A stretch of 64,000 nucleotides of DNA from Streptomyces sp. SAJ15 (GTDB lineage: Bacteria > Actinomycetota > Actinomycetes > Streptomycetales > Streptomycetaceae), in NCBI RefSeq assembly GCF_007595705.1, contig NZ_NISY01000001.1, positions 1,054,001-1,118,000 on the forward strand. The letters run 5' to 3'. The position numbers and the translations under genes are program-made. The notes beneath the pieces were generated by a model. That model made no database searches, had not been told where the DNA came from, and saw only the letters and a list, made by a program, of their open reading frames with translations. This document shows, piece after piece, positions 1-9,492 of the stretch. The first letter of the stretch is position 1. Every line of letters begins with the position of its first letter.

Positions 1-1055
1 CGGACTCGCTCACCAGCGCCCAGCGGGTGGCCCGCCACCTCATCTCCGCGCTCAGCTCGCCGCTGGACCTGGACGGACTGACCCTGGTCCTGGAGGCCAG
101 CGCCGGTGTCGCCGTCTACCCCGACCACGCGCTGGACGCGGAGGGGCTGCTGCGCCGCGCGGATGTGGCGATGTACCAGGCCAAGCGGGACCGTAGTGGC
201 GCCGAGGTGTACGAGGCGCGGCGCGACGGCAACACCCCGGACCGGCTCGGCCTGCTGGGCGATCTACGGCGGGCGCTGGACGCCGGCGACGTCGAACTGC
301 ACTACCAGCCCAAGGTGGGCTTCGACGGCCATGTGGCGGGGCTGGAGGCGCTGGTGCGCTGGGTCCACCCGGACCGGGGCCGGGTGCCGCCGGACGAGTT
401 CATCGCGATAGCCGAGAGCTCGGGGCTGATGCCCCGGCTCACCGAGTACGTGCTGGAGACCGCCCTCGGCCAGGTCGCCCGCTGGCGGGCCGACGGCCTG
501 GAGGTGCCCGTCGCGGTCAACGTCTCGCCCCGCGACGTCCACACCCCCGGCTTCGCCGGCGCCGTCGCCGGCCGACTGGCCCGGCACGGGGTCCCTCCGG
601 GGGCGCTGCAGCTGGAGATAACCGAGCATGTGCTGCTGGAGGACCCGCAGCGCGCGGCCGACACGCTCGCCGGCCTCACCGGGCACGGGGTGAAGATGTC
701 CCTCGACGACTTCGGGACCGGCTACTCCTCCCTGGTCCATCTGCGCCGGCTGCCGGTCAGCGAGCTCAAGATCGACCGCTCCTTCGTGGCCCGGCTCGCC
801 GTCGACACCGAGGACGCCGAGATCGTGCGCTGTACGGTCGACCTCGCGCACTCCCTCGGGCTGCTCGTGGTCGCCGAGGGGGTCGAGGACGACGAGACCT
901 GGGAGCGGCTGCGGGACCTCGGCTGCGACGCGGTCCAGGGGTGGCTGGTCGCGGCCGCGATGCCGCCGGAGGAGACCACGGCCTGGTTGCGGGCCCGGGG
1001 TGAGGGGGCGCATGTGGTCGCTCCTACGGAGGACGCCGATCAGCCGGTGACGTGA
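1..1055 (+). CDS. rmdB: GGDEF-EAL cyclic-di-GMP phosphodiesterase, C-terminal part (RmdB-like)
   Basis: Partial gene, open at the left edge of the window in the frame that ends with TGA at 1053-1055. The first ~55 codons are the tail of a GGDEF domain (the segment around ADVAMYQAKRD is typical). The rest is a complete EAL domain: YQPK, then EALVRW with the EAL triad intact, LEITE, SLDDFGTGYSS, LKIDRSFV, VVAEGVED and VQGW. All residues used by EAL enzymes to bind metal and cleave c-di-GMP to pGpG appear present, so this half should be an active phosphodiesterase. It lies upstream of gatC, the position I recall for S. coelicolor RmdB, whose loss affects development; the symbol rests on that context and on the domains. 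The N-terminal membrane part expected for RmdB lies outside the window. Confidence 0.85.
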   Translation, partial: DSLTSAQRVARHLISALSSPLDLDGLTLVLEASAGVAVYPDHALDAEGLLRRADVAMYQAKRDRSGAEVYEARRDGNTPDRLGLLGDLRRALDAGDVELHYQPKVGFDGHVAGLEALVRWVHPDRGRVPPDEFIAIAESSGLMPRLTEYVLETALGQVARWRADGLEVPVAVNVSPRDVHTPGFAGAVAGRLARHGVPPGALQLEITEHVLLEDPQRAADTLAGLTGHGVKMSLDDFGTGYSSLVHLRRLPVSELKIDRSFVARLAVDTEDAEIVRCTVDLAHSLGLLVVAEGVEDDETWERLRDLGCDAVQGWLVAAAMPPEETTAWLRARGEGAHVVAPTEDADQPVT

Positions 1056-1115
1056 GGGGCGTGGGCCTCGTCGTGTCGGCGGGGTCGTCCGGTGTGCGCG
1101 CTCTTCGCCCGAGGT

Positions 1116-1268
1116 CTTTCGCCCACCCACCCGCCCGTTGCCCCGGCCCGCGGCGTTGCCCCCGGGGCGGGTCCGGTCCTCTCGGCGGGGTGGCCCCCCG
1201 GTGCGCCCTCGTCGACCTCGTCTTTCGCCCGTCCACCCGCCCGTTGCCCCGGCCCGCGGCGTTGCCCC
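1116..1268. repeat. 47-bp direct repeat, two copies 106 bp apart
   Basis: Positions 1116-1162 and 1222-1268 share a 47-base segment starting ctttcgccc and ending gcgttgcccc, differing at only two bases. Both copies are in the same orientation. The copies are too alike to be chance similarity in GC-rich DNA. Confidence 0.8.
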
Positions 1269-1597
1269 TGGGGGCGGACGCGGGGCGCTACTCCGCCCAT
1301 CCCCACCGGCGCCCACATGAGCCCTGGCCAGCCAGCGATGCACGGGCGACGGCTGCGTGCCGGGCGCGCAGAGCCTGCCTGGGGTGAGGGCCCGAGAAGG
1401 AGAGGGGCAGGGCGGAAGCTCGGAGCGAGGGTGGTCCTGCCGGGGATCCGGCCATGACGGACTCGGGCCGCCCGTCCCAGCGCGAGGTCAGGTTGCGCCG
1501 GCCGTTGGGGGGAGCGGCGCGGCGATCCCCCCGTGCCAGCGGCCGGCCCCTCCTGCCGGGCCGAGGCCGCGGCCTGGAGTGCGGGTGGCCAGGGCGG

Positions 1598-1960
1598 CGC
1601 GAGGCGTGTCGGTCCCGTCGGGCCCCGCGGTGAGGGCCCGGCGGCCCGGCGCGGGGCAAGGCGGCGGGCTCGGAGTGGCGGGCGGGCAGGCGGGCGGATA
1701 GGGAGGCGCCCGGCGTATCGGCCCCGTGGGACCCCGCGGTGAGGGCCTGGCGGCGCCAGCCCGGGTCGAGGTCGCGGCTCGGAGTGGCGGGCGGCCTGGG
1801 AGGCGCGAGGCGTATCGGCCCCGTCGGGCCCCCGGTGAGGGCCCGGCGGCGCCGGCTCGGGGCAAGGCGGTGGGTCCGGAGTGGCAGGCGGGCAGGGGGC
1901 GAGGCGTGTCGGCCCTGTGAGGCCCCGCCGTGAGGGGCCGGGGTGCCCGCTCGGGACGAG
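1598..1960. repeat. About 100-bp imperfect tandem repeat, four copies
   Basis: A degenerate unit beginning cgt(a/g)tcggyccygt, followed by a ccccgcggtgagggc-like segment, recurs with starts near 1605, 1714, 1811 and 1905 (spacing about 109, 97 and 94 bases). Copies are diverged but keep the same order of sub-motifs, including a ggagtggc(g/a)ggcggg element between units. Confidence 0.6.
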
Positions 1961-1993
1961 GCCGCGGACCGGAGTGACGGGCGGGCGGGTGGG

Positions 1994-2119
1994 GAAACGG
2001 CCCCCGGGCGCAGCCCGGGAACGAGGGGAAACGGCCCGCGGACACGAGCCGAAACGGCCCCCGGGCACGGGCCGAAACGGCCCCCGGGCACGGGCGGAAA
2101 CGGCCCCCGCGCGGAGCCC
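1994..2119. repeat. 23-bp tandem repeats with gaaacggccc core
   Basis: The core gaaacggccc starts at 1994, 2028, 2051, 2074 and 2097, so the last four copies are exactly 23 bases apart and most extend to gaaacggcccccgggcacgg. An inverted copy of the core (gggggccgtttc) follows near 2182-2193 and could pair with any of the direct copies. Function unknown. Confidence 0.75.
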
Positions 2120-2294
2120 GGTACGCGGGGGGACGGGCCCCGGACACGAGCGGGAACGGGTCGCGGGCGGAGCTCGGGCGGGGGCCGTTTCGAGGGGCAA
2201 GCCACGGCGGCAGCCGAAAGCGTTTCGCCCGGATCGGGCCCCGCGCCATAGGATTGGCCGCGAAACACTCCACACTCACCCTGAGGATCGCTGC

Positions 2295-2591
2295 ATGCCT
2301 GGCATCACGCGCGAGGAGGTCGCCCACCTCGCCCGGCTGGCGCGCCTGGAGCTGAAGGGCGAAGAGCTCGATCACTTCGCCGGTCAGCTGGACGACATCA
2401 TCGGCGCGGTCGCCCGCGTCTCCGATGTCGCCGACCAAGACGTTCCGCCGACCTCCCACCCGCTGCCGCTGACCAATGTCATGCGTCCGGACGAGATCCG
2501 TCCGTCGCTGACCCCGCAGGAGGCGCTCTCCGGCGCCCCCGCCCAGGAGCAGCAGCGTTTCAAGGTGCCGCAGATCCTGGGGGAGGAGTGA
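2295..2591 (+). CDS. gatC: Asp-tRNA(Asn)/Glu-tRNA(Gln) amidotransferase subunit C
   Basis: 98-residue GatC, the small subunit that stabilises the GatA-GatB interface in the complex that amidates misacylated Glu-tRNA(Gln) and Asp-tRNA(Asn). The N-terminus [17 protein letters not shown] is the family signature, and the C-terminal half has the usual extended arm ([19 protein letters not shown]) that wraps around GatA. The ATG at 2295 is preceded by gagg eight bases away. The frame stays open upstream to 1881, but that stretch is repeat-derived and not GatC-like. The stop codon is immediately followed by the gatA ribosome site, so gatC and gatA are cotranscribed. Confidence 0.95.
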   Translation: MPGITREEVAHLARLARLELKGEELDHFAGQLDDIIGAVARVSDVADQDVPPTSHPLPLTNVMRPDEIRPSLTPQEALSGAPAQEQQRFKVPQILGEE

Positions 2592-2593
2592 TC

Positions 2594-4087
2594 ATGGCAG
2601 ATCTGACCAAGCTCACCGCGGCGGAGACCGCCGCGAAGATCGCCTCCGGCGAGGTCACCGCGGTCGAGGTCACCGAGGCCCACCTGGCCCGCATCGAGGC
2701 CGTGGACGAGAAGGTGCACGCCTTCCTCCACGTGGACCGCGAGGGTGCCCTGGCCCAGGCGCGGGCGGTGGACGAGAAGCGCGCCCGGGGCGAGAAGCTC
2801 GGCCCGCTGGCCGGCGTCCCGCTCGCGCTGAAGGACATCTTCACCACCAAGGGCGTGCCGACCACCGTCGGTTCCAAGATCCTTGAGGGCTGGATCCCGC
2901 CGTACGACGCGACCCTGACGCGCAAGCTCAAGGAAGCCGACGTCGTCATCCTCGGCAAGACCAACATGGACGAGTTCGCCATGGGGTCCTCCACCGAGAA
3001 CAGCGCCTACGGCCCAACCGGCAACCCGTGGGACCTCACCCGGATCCCCGGCGGCTCCGGCGGCGGCTCCTCCGCGGCGCTCGCCTCGTACCAGGCGCCG
3101 CTGGCCATCGGCACCGACACCGGCGGCTCGATCCGTCAGCCGGCCGCCGTCACCGGCACGGTCGGCGTCAAGCCGACCTACGGCGGGGTGTCCCGCTACG
3201 GCATGGTCGCCTTCTCCTCCTCCCTCGACCAGGGCGGGCCGTGCGCCCGTACGGTCCTGGACGCGGCGCTGCTGCACGAGGTGATCGCCGGCCACGACCC
3301 GCTCGACTCGACCTCCATCGACGCCCCGGTGCCGCCGGTGGTCGAGGCGGCCCGGAGCGGCAGCGTCGAGGGCATGCGCGTCGGCGTCGTCAAGCAGTTC
3401 CGCGGCGAGGGCTACCAGGCCGGCGTGATGCAGCGGTTCGAGGAGTCGGTGGAGCTGCTCAAGGAGCTCGGTGCCGAGATCGTCGAGCTGGACTGCCCCT
3501 CCTTCGACCTGGCGCTGGCCGCGTACTACCTGATCGCGCCGTCCGAGTGCTCCTCCAACCTGGCCCGCTTCGACGCCATGCGTTACGGCCTGCGGGTCGG
3601 CGACGACGGCACCAAGTCGGCCGAGGAGGTCACCTCCCTCACTCGTGAGGAGGGCTTCGGCGCCGAGGTCAAGCGCCGGATCATGCTGGGCACCTACGCC
3701 CTCTCCTCCGGTTACTACGACGCCTACTACGGCTCCGCGCAGAAGGTGCGCACGCTCATCACGAAGGACTTCGAGAAGTCCTTCGAGCAGGTCGATGTGA
3801 TCGTCTCGCCGACCACCCCGACCACCGCCTTCCCGATCGGCGAGCGCGCCGACGACCCGATGGCGATGTACCTCGCGGACCTGTGCACCATCCCGACCAA
3901 CCTGGCGGGCAACGCGGCCATGTCGCTGCCCTGCGGCCTGGCGCCCGAGGACGGGCTCCCGGTCGGCCTGCAGATCATCGCCCCCGCCATGGCCGACGAC
4001 CGGCTGTACAAGGTCGGTGCCGCGGTCGAGGCCGCGTTCGTCGCCAAGTGGGGCCACCCGCTGCTTGAGGAGGCACCGTCCCTGTGA
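2594..4087 (+). CDS. gatA: Asp-tRNA(Asn)/Glu-tRNA(Gln) amidotransferase subunit A
   Basis: 497-residue amidase-signature protein that releases ammonia from glutamine for transfer to the tRNA-bound Glu or Asp. The Ser-cisSer-Lys catalytic triad is visible: Lys80 in PLALKDIF, Ser155 in the Gly/Ser-rich loop after IPGG, and nucleophile Ser179 in [10 protein letters not shown]. Length is normal for GatA. I place the start at ATG 2594 because a strong gggaggag lies directly before it; an in-frame GTG at 2588 sits inside that ribosome site. The gene starts two bases after the gatC stop. Confidence 0.96.
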   Translation: MADLTKLTAAETAAKIASGEVTAVEVTEAHLARIEAVDEKVHAFLHVDREGALAQARAVDEKRARGEKLGPLAGVPLALKDIFTTKGVPTTVGSKILEGWIPPYDATLTRKLKEADVVILGKTNMDEFAMGSSTENSAYGPTGNPWDLTRIPGGSGGGSSAALASYQAPLAIGTDTGGSIRQPAAVTGTVGVKPTYGGVSRYGMVAFSSSLDQGGPCARTVLDAALLHEVIAGHDPLDSTSIDAPVPPVVEAARSGSVEGMRVGVVKQFRGEGYQAGVMQRFEESVELLKELGAEIVELDCPSFDLALAAYYLIAPSECSSNLARFDAMRYGLRVGDDGTKSAEEVTSLTREEGFGAEVKRRIMLGTYALSSGYYDAYYGSAQKVRTLITKDFEKSFEQVDVIVSPTTPTTAFPIGERADDPMAMYLADLCTIPTNLAGNAAMSLPCGLAPEDGLPVGLQIIAPAMADDRLYKVGAAVEAAFVAKWGHPLLEEAPSL

Positions 4088-4175
4088 GCGACGCACGCGC
4101 GGCCGCCGGGCCGCAGACGACGTCGAATCCCGCGCCTCTGCGCCGCGCGGGCGGAGAAGCGAACGGAGAGATGCT

Positions 4176-4415
4176 GTGAGCGCCATGAAGAAGGCCAAGG
4201 GCTTCAAGAAGTCCAAGCCCGGCACCTACCTGTCCATCGGCACCACCGCCTTCGGCGCGATCAGCGTCGTCAAGCAGGCGAAGAAGGCCCGCGCCGAGCA
4301 GGACAAGCTACAGCTGGTGGACGCGGTGGTCTCGGCCGCCGCCATCATCACCGGCATCGCGCTCCTCGTCCGCGAGCTCAAGCGCCTGGGCGACGACGAC
4401 GTCCTCGCGGGCTGA
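4176..4415 (+). CDS. Small basic membrane protein between gatA and gatB
   Basis: 79-residue protein of unknown function. The N-terminus is Lys-rich (MKKAKGFKKSKPG), the middle has a mixed basic/polar segment, and residues ~53-70 (VSAAAIITGIALLVREL) form one predicted membrane helix followed by a charged tail. GTG 4176 is chosen because ggag sits seven bases upstream; ATG 4185 has no well-spaced ribosome site. It sits in the gat operon, 88 bases after gatA and 23 before gatB, so it is probably cotranscribed, but nothing in the sequence links it to tRNA amidation. Confidence 0.7.
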   Translation: MSAMKKAKGFKKSKPGTYLSIGTTAFGAISVVKQAKKARAEQDKLQLVDAVVSAAAIITGIALLVRELKRLGDDDVLAG

Positions 4416-4438
4416 GCGCACTGAAAGGTTAGTTTTCC

Positions 4439-5947
4439 GTGACCGTCACTGAACTGGTGTCGTACGAGGACGCACTGGCCACCTTCGATCCCGTCATGGG
4501 CCTCGAGGTGCACGTCGAACTCGGCACCAAGACCAAGATGTTCTGCGGCTGCTCGACGACGCTCGGCGCCGAGCCCAACGCGCAGACCTGCCCCACCTGC
4601 CTCGGCCTGCCCGGCTCGCTCCCGGTCGTCAACGCGACCGGAGTGGAGTCCGCCATCAAGATCGGCCTCGCGCTGAACTGCGAGATCGCCGAGTGGTGCC
4701 GCTTCGCCCGGAAGAACTACTTCTATCCGGACATGCCGAAGAACTTCCAGACCTCCCAGTACGACGAGCCGATCGCCTTCAACGGCTACCTGGACGTCCA
4801 GCTGGAGGACGGCGAGGTCTTCCGCGTCGAGATCGAGCGCGCCCACATGGAGGAGGACACCGGCAAGTCGACCCACGTCGGCGGCGCCACCGGCCGTATC
4901 CACGGCGCGGTCCACTCCCTGCTGGACTACAACCGCGCCGGCATCCCGCTGATCGAGATCGTCACCAAGCCGATCGTCGGTGCGGGCGAGCGCGCGCCCG
5001 AGGTCGCCAAGGCGTACGTCGCCGAGCTGCGCGAGCTCATCAAGGCACTCGGCGTGTCCGAGGCCCGGATGGAGATGGGCCAGATGCGCTGCGACGTCAA
5101 CCTGTCGCTGCGGCCGCACGGGGTCGAGAAGTTCGGCACCCGCTCCGAGACGAAGAACGTCAACTCGCTGCGCTCGGTGGAGCGCGCGGTGCGCTTCGAG
5201 ATCCAGCGGCACGCCGCGGTGCTCGGCGACGGCGGCACCATCATCCAGGAGACCCGCCACTTCCACGAGGAGGACGGCTCCACCACCTCCGGCCGGGTCA
5301 AGGAGGAGGCGGAGGACTACCGCTACTTCCCGGAGCCGGACCTGGTGCCGGTGGCCCCCTCCCGGGAGTGGGTCGAGGAGCTGCGGGCGGGCCTGCCGGA
5401 GCTGCCGCGGGTGCGCCGCAACCGCCTCCGCGAGGAGTGGGGCATCTCCCAGCACGAGATGCAGTCCGTCCTCAACGCGGGCGCCATCGAGCTGATCACC
5501 GCCACCATCGACGCGGGCGCGGACGCCGCCGCCGCGCGGAAGTGGTGGATGGGTGAGCTGGCCCGCCGCGCCAACGAGGCCGGTGCGGAGCTGTCCTCGC
5601 TGGCCATCACCCCGGCCCAGGTGGCCCGGGTGTGCGCGCTGGTCGCCGACGGCTCGCTCAACGACAAGCTGGCCCGTCAGGTCATCGAGGGCGTCCTCGC
5701 CGGCGAGGGCGAGCCGGACGCCGTCGTCGAGGGCCGCGGTCTGAAGGTCGTCTCCGACGACAGCGCCCTGGGCACGGCCGTGGACGAGGCCATCGCCGCC
5801 AACGCCGCCATCGCCGACAAGATCCGCGGTGGCAAGGTGGCCGCCGCCGGCGCCCTGGTCGGCGCCGTCATGAAGGCCACCCGCGGCCAGGCCGACGCGG
5901 CCCGGGTGCGCGAGCTCATCCTGGAGAGGCTGGGCGTCGAGGGCTGA
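4439..5947 (+). CDS. gatB: Asp-tRNA(Asn)/Glu-tRNA(Gln) amidotransferase subunit B
   Basis: 502-residue GatB, which binds the misacylated tRNA, phosphorylates the Glu or Asp side chain with ATP, and receives ammonia channelled from GatA. Visible hallmarks are the N-terminal MGLEVHVEL, zinc-site cysteines in CGC and CPTC, the signature [16 protein letters not shown], and a C-terminal YqeY/GatB tail domain (from about residue 350) that grips the tRNA. GTG 4439 follows aaagg with ten bases spacing. Length and domain order are normal. It closes the gatCA-x-gatB unit. Confidence 0.96.
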   Translation: MTVTELVSYEDALATFDPVMGLEVHVELGTKTKMFCGCSTTLGAEPNAQTCPTCLGLPGSLPVVNATGVESAIKIGLALNCEIAEWCRFARKNYFYPDMPKNFQTSQYDEPIAFNGYLDVQLEDGEVFRVEIERAHMEEDTGKSTHVGGATGRIHGAVHSLLDYNRAGIPLIEIVTKPIVGAGERAPEVAKAYVAELRELIKALGVSEARMEMGQMRCDVNLSLRPHGVEKFGTRSETKNVNSLRSVERAVRFEIQRHAAVLGDGGTIIQETRHFHEEDGSTTSGRVKEEAEDYRYFPEPDLVPVAPSREWVEELRAGLPELPRVRRNRLREEWGISQHEMQSVLNAGAIELITATIDAGADAAAARKWWMGELARRANEAGAELSSLAITPAQVARVCALVADGSLNDKLARQVIEGVLAGEGEPDAVVEGRGLKVVSDDSALGTAVDEAIAANAAIADKIRGGKVAAAGALVGAVMKATRGQADAARVRELILERLGVEG

Positions 5948-5984
5948 CCCCGACACCCCGCCGACCGCCGTGACGGCCGTCCCC

Positions 5985-6644
5985 TCAGCGGGGGCGGCCG
6001 TCGCGGCGTAGCGGGTCCTCGCGCCGGAGCAGCACCGGGGTCGGCTCCGGGCCCTCGAACCCCACGTCGTCGAAGGGGTACAGCGGCCGGGCGACCCGGT
6101 GGTGGCCCAGCCGCGGCAGGTCCTGGTCCACCCCGCCCGGGGTGAGGGCGAGCAGCCAGTCGGCCGCCATCGCGTACAGCTCCGGCTCCAGATAGCCGAT
6201 CTTGACCACGACCAGGTCGTAGCCGCGGGGGTCGAGCTCCCCGAAGTCGGCCAGGGTGTGGAAGGGCTTGCGGCGGCTGGTGAGCACCACGGTGACCCCG
6301 CCCGCCCGGAGCGCCGCGAGGTCGCCGCCGACCTCGTCCCCGAAGCGCAGCGACACCACCTCGCCGGTCACCTCGAGCGGTTCGGCGTGCGGTCCGGTGC
6401 CGGCGCTGAACGAGCGCCCAGTAGTCCGGGCCAGGGCGCCGGCCTGGGCCAGCGCCAGGTCGGGGGCGTCGGCGGTGACGACCACCGCCGCCCGACAGCG
6501 TGGCTCGTCCGCCCAGGCGTGGCCGACCCACAGCGCCGCGTCGACCACGCCGTCCAGCGCCTCCACAGCGGCCAGCCGCCCGAACAGCGACTTCGCCGGC
6601 TCCAGCCGGGTGCTGGTCTTCTCGCCGGGCAACAGCACGGGGAT
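5985..6644 (-). pseudogene. Remnant of an M81/MlrC-type metallopeptidase (C-terminal domain only)
   Basis: About 219 codons encode only the C-terminal domain of the MlrC (microcystinase C-like, M81) family. It begins at PVLLPGEKTSTRLEPAKS, continues through a VGHAWADEPR stretch and the KIGYLEP segment, and ends with LTPGGVDQDLPRLGHHR and the RPLYPFDD motif. Full-length members are about 490 residues and carry the zinc ligands in the missing N-terminal part. Immediately upstream the frame runs into unrelated Gly/Pro/Arg-rich sequence and then the promoter region of the MMPL gene, so the 5' half has been lost. A short expressed protein from an internal GTG is possible but would lack the peptidase core. 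Confidence 0.7.
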
Positions 6645-6824
6645 CTGGGCCCGGGGGCCGGAGGCGGGCCGTCCCGGGAGCCGGAAGCGGGCCGTCCGGG
6701 GGCCTCCGCACTCTGTGGTAAAACCCACAAAAGGGACAAATGATCTTCTCCGGCTGTCACAGTTCTGAGGACGGGGCGGGCTCCGCGCCCACCCCTCACG
6801 AACGTCCCCTCCTGAAAGCAGTCC

Positions 6825-9059
6825 ATGACCGCTCTCGCCCGGTGGTGCATCACGCACCGCATCGCCGTCATCGTGCTGTGGCTGGTCGCCTTCGTGGGCG
6901 CCGCCGCCGCTGTCGCCGTCACCGGTACCGCGTACTCCAACGACTACGACGTGCCCGGCACGGAGTCCTCGAAGGCCGCCGCGCTGCTGAACGAGATCCA
7001 CCCCGGCGAGGCGGGGGACAGCGACTCGATCGTCTGGCACACCGAGCACGGCACCGTCCGCGCCACCTCGGTCGAGGAGCGGATGGCCGCGACCCTGGAC
7101 GAGGTCGGGCAGCTCCCCGGCGTCGCCTCGGTGACCAGCCCGTACGGCGCCGAGGGGGCCGGCCGGATCAGCCCCGACGGGAAGACCGCCTACGCCACCG
7201 TCGCCTTCGACGCGCCCGCCCAGGACCTGGACAAGGGCGAGGTCGAGCAGGTCGTGAAGACCGCGCGGGCGGCCGCGGACGAGGACGCGGGCCTGTCGGT
7301 CGCGCTGGGCGGCGCGGGCATCGCGCTGACCGAGGCGCCCGAAGCCGGCCACCTCAGCGAGATCATCGGCATCGGCGCCGCCGCCGTGGTGCTCTTCCTG
7401 GCCTTCGGCTCGCTGGCCGCCACCTTCCTGCCCATCGCCACCGCCGTCGTCGGCGTCGGCACCGCCTACGCGGGCATCGGGCTGCTGGGCCACGCCATGA
7501 CCGTCGCCGACTTCGCGCCCATGCTGGGCCTGCTGATCGGTCTCGGCGTCGGCATCGACTACGCGCTGTTCATCGTCACCCGGCACCGGCGCGGGCTGCG
7601 CCAGGGCCTGCCGGTCGCCGAGGCCGCGCAGCGCGCCGTGGCCACCTCCGGGCGCGCGGTGGTCTTCGCGGGCGTCACCGTGTGCATCGCGCTGCTGGGC
7701 ATGCTCGTCCTGCGTCTGGACTTCCTCAACGGCGTCGCCTACGCCGCCTCGCTCACCGTGGTGCTCACCGTCGCCTCCTCGGTGACCCTGCTGCCCGCGC
7801 TGCTCGGCGTGATCGGCATGAAGGCGCTGAACCGCCGCGAGCGCCGCGAGCTGACCGAGAACGGTCCGGCCCCGAAGCCGGCGACCGGCTTCGCGGCCCG
7901 CTGGTCGGCCTTCGTCGAGCGCCACCCCAAGCTGCTGGGCGCCGTCGCCGCCGTGCTGATGCTCGTGCTGGCGCTGCCCACCCTCTCGCTCCACCTGGGC
8001 ACCTCCGACCAGGGCAACAACCCCACCACCGCCACCACGCGGCAGGCCTACGACATGCTCGCGGACGGCTTCGGCCCCGGCGTCAACGGCCCGCTGACCC
8101 TCGCCAGCCACGTCGACAGCGCCGCCGACAAGCTGGCCTTCACCCAGCTCGCCGACACGCTGCGCGGCACCGAGGGCGTCGCCGCGGTCGGCGGCCCGGA
8201 GCTCAGCGGCTCCCACCCGGGCGGCGTGCTGACCGTCATCCCCGAGAGCTCCCCGCAGTCCCAGGCCACCTCGGACCTGGTCGACCACCTGCGCACCGAG
8301 GTGCTGCCGGCCGCCGAGCGGGGCACCTCGCTGGACGTCCAGGTCGGCGGGCTCACCGCCAGCTACGACGACTTCGCGTCCGTGATCATCGGCAAGCTGC
8401 CGCTGTTCGTCGGCGTGGTGGTGGCGCTCGGCTGCCTGCTGCTGCTGCTCGCCTTCCGCTCCATCGGCATCCCGCTCAAGGCCGCGGCGATGAACATCTT
8501 CGCCGTCGCCTCGTCCTTCGGCGTGGTCGTCGCGATCTTCCAGTGGGGCTGGGGCAGCGGACTGCTGGGCCTGGGCGCCGCGGGGCCCATCGAGCCCTTC
8601 CTGCCGGTGATCATGGTGTCGGTGCTCTTCGGCCTCTCCATGGACTACCAGGTCTTCCTGGTCAGCCGGATGTACGAGGAGTGGCGCCAGACCCGCGACA
8701 ACCGGGTCGCCGTCCGGGTGGGCCTGGCCGAGACCAGCCGGGTCATCAACTCCGCGGCCGTCATCATGATCGCGGTCTTCTCCGCCTTCGTCCTCAGCGG
8801 CGACCGGATCATCGCGATGTTCGGCATCGGCCTGGCCGCGGCCGTCGCCCTGGACGCCTTCGTCCTGCGCACGCTGCTGGTCCCCGCCCTGATGCACATG
8901 CTCGGCGCCGCCAACTGGTGGCTGCCGCGCTGGCTGGACCGCTGCCTGCCGCGCATCAGCATCGAGCCGCCGGAGGACGCGGTGCGCCAGCCGGAGCCGC
9001 TGGTCGTGCCCGCGCCCCGCGCGGAGCTGCCGGACGCGACGGGCGCCCGCACCTCCTGA
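6825..9059 (+). CDS. MMPL-family RND transporter
   Basis: 744-residue integral membrane protein of the MMPL/RND superfamily, which exports lipids or hydrophobic small molecules using the proton gradient. Architecture is the duplicated RND form: one N-terminal membrane helix, an extracellular loop of ~150 residues, a bundle of about five helices containing GVGIDYALF, then a second loop and bundle containing GLSMDYQVF. The two DY motifs are in the helix-4 position used for proton relay. Length fits the short actinobacterial type. No regulator or substrate gene is adjacent, so the cargo is unknown. It is transcribed away from the decayed MlrC gene and ends at a strong hairpin. Confidence 0.9.
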   Translation: MTALARWCITHRIAVIVLWLVAFVGAAAAVAVTGTAYSNDYDVPGTESSKAAALLNEIHPGEAGDSDSIVWHTEHGTVRATSVEERMAATLDEVGQLPGVASVTSPYGAEGAGRISPDGKTAYATVAFDAPAQDLDKGEVEQVVKTARAAADEDAGLSVALGGAGIALTEAPEAGHLSEIIGIGAAAVVLFLAFGSLAATFLPIATAVVGVGTAYAGIGLLGHAMTVADFAPMLGLLIGLGVGIDYALFIVTRHRRGLRQGLPVAEAAQRAVATSGRAVVFAGVTVCIALLGMLVLRLDFLNGVAYAASLTVVLTVASSVTLLPALLGVIGMKALNRRERRELTENGPAPKPATGFAARWSAFVERHPKLLGAVAAVLMLVLALPTLSLHLGTSDQGNNPTTATTRQAYDMLADGFGPGVNGPLTLASHVDSAADKLAFTQLADTLRGTEGVAAVGGPELSGSHPGGVLTVIPESSPQSQATSDLVDHLRTEVLPAAERGTSLDVQVGGLTASYDDFASVIIGKLPLFVGVVVALGCLLLLLAFRSIGIPLKAAAMNIFAVASSFGVVVAIFQWGWGSGLLGLGAAGPIEPFLPVIMVSVLFGLSMDYQVFLVSRMYEEWRQTRDNRVAVRVGLAETSRVINSAAVIMIAVFSAFVLSGDRIIAMFGIGLAAAVALDAFVLRTLLVPALMHMLGAANWWLPRWLDRCLPRISIEPPEDAVRQPEPLVVPAPRAELPDATGARTS

Positions 9060-9065
9060 GGCGAT

Positions 9066-9094
9066 CCCCCGGGGGTCCTAAGGACCCCCGGGGG
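9066..9094 (+). terminator. Rho-independent-like hairpin after the MMPL gene
   Basis: A perfect 14-bp inverted repeat (cccccgggggtcct at 9066-9079 against 9081-9094) starts 6 bases after the MMPL stop codon. There is no U-tract, which is usual for Streptomyces terminators. Confidence 0.7.
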
Positions 9095-9167
9095 CCTCGC
9101 TCCCGCCGCCTAAGGCCCCCGGGTCGGCTGAGATCGGTCAGCCTTCCGATGTGGGCGACCCCCCTGG

Positions 9168-9218
9168 GAGACGAAGGTAGAGGAACCAAGACGACCTTGG
9201 TTCCTCTACCTTCGTCTC
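9168..9218. promoter_or_regulatory. 23-bp perfect inverted repeat directly before a ribosome site
   Basis: Arms 9168-9190 and 9196-9218 are perfectly complementary over 23 bases, with a five-base spacer (acgac). The right arm ends three bases before the aggagag ribosome site of the small gene at 9233. As RNA this would be a very stable stem next to the translation start; as DNA it could be an operator or a terminator. It is A-rich/T-rich enough (gaaggtagaggaacc) not to be an accident of GC content. Confidence 0.85.
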
Positions 9219-9232
9219 GTCAGGAGAGATCG

Positions 9233-9412
9233 ATGCTTCACTACGAGCTGTACCAGGCCCGCCAGACCGAGCTGTTCCGCGAGGCCACCCGGGAGCGCCT
9301 CGCCCGCGAGGCCGCCCACGGCCGCCGCCGCGACGCCCGCCGAGAACCCGAGGGGCGGGTGAGCCGACACCGGGACCGGCCGGCCACCCGCGCCTACGAC
9401 ACCGCCGCCTGA
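9233..9412 (+). CDS. 59-residue charged protein of unknown function
   Basis: Small, highly charged protein with no membrane segment. The N-terminal part (LYQARQTELFREATRERLAR) is amphipathic and probably helical, followed by an Arg-rich, likely unstructured tail ending RAYDTAA. The ATG at 9233 has an excellent aggagag ribosome site four bases upstream. It sits between the MMPL gene and the LAL regulator, behind the 23-bp hairpin. I do not recognise the family; codon use is typical of the genome, which supports a real gene. Confidence 0.65.
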   Translation: MLHYELYQARQTELFREATRERLAREAAHGRRRDARREPEGRVSRHRDRPATRAYDTAA

Positions 9413-9492
9413 GCGGCGCGGCCCCGGCCATGGCCGTCCGGTCGATCACGCCCTCGGAGAAACGGCCTGCCGGGACGTCAGACGCCTGTGCG

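Larger units (their letters stand above)
1056..2294. other. 1.24-kb repeat-rich intergenic region
   Basis: This gap between the c-di-GMP gene and gatC holds no credible gene. Every long open frame in it, on either strand, translates into Arg/Pro/Gly/Ala-rich low-complexity sequence with no domain. It contains three separate repeat families (listed individually). The gatC promoter must lie near its right end, but I see no clear -35/-10 pair. Confidence 0.6.

Noticed and set aside
1040..2275. Overlapping open frames of 300-400 codons on the minus strand in the repeat region
   Set aside because: Arg/Pro/Ala-rich translations of repeats, several frames open at once, no start signals, no homology I can recognise.
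2384..4225. Long antisense open frames opposite gatA, gatB, the MMPL gene, ilvB, pruA and others (hundreds of codons each)
   Set aside because: They mirror strongly GC-biased coding frames on the other strand, translate to His/Gly/Arg/Val/Asp-rich sequence without domains, and have no ribosome sites. They are composition artefacts.
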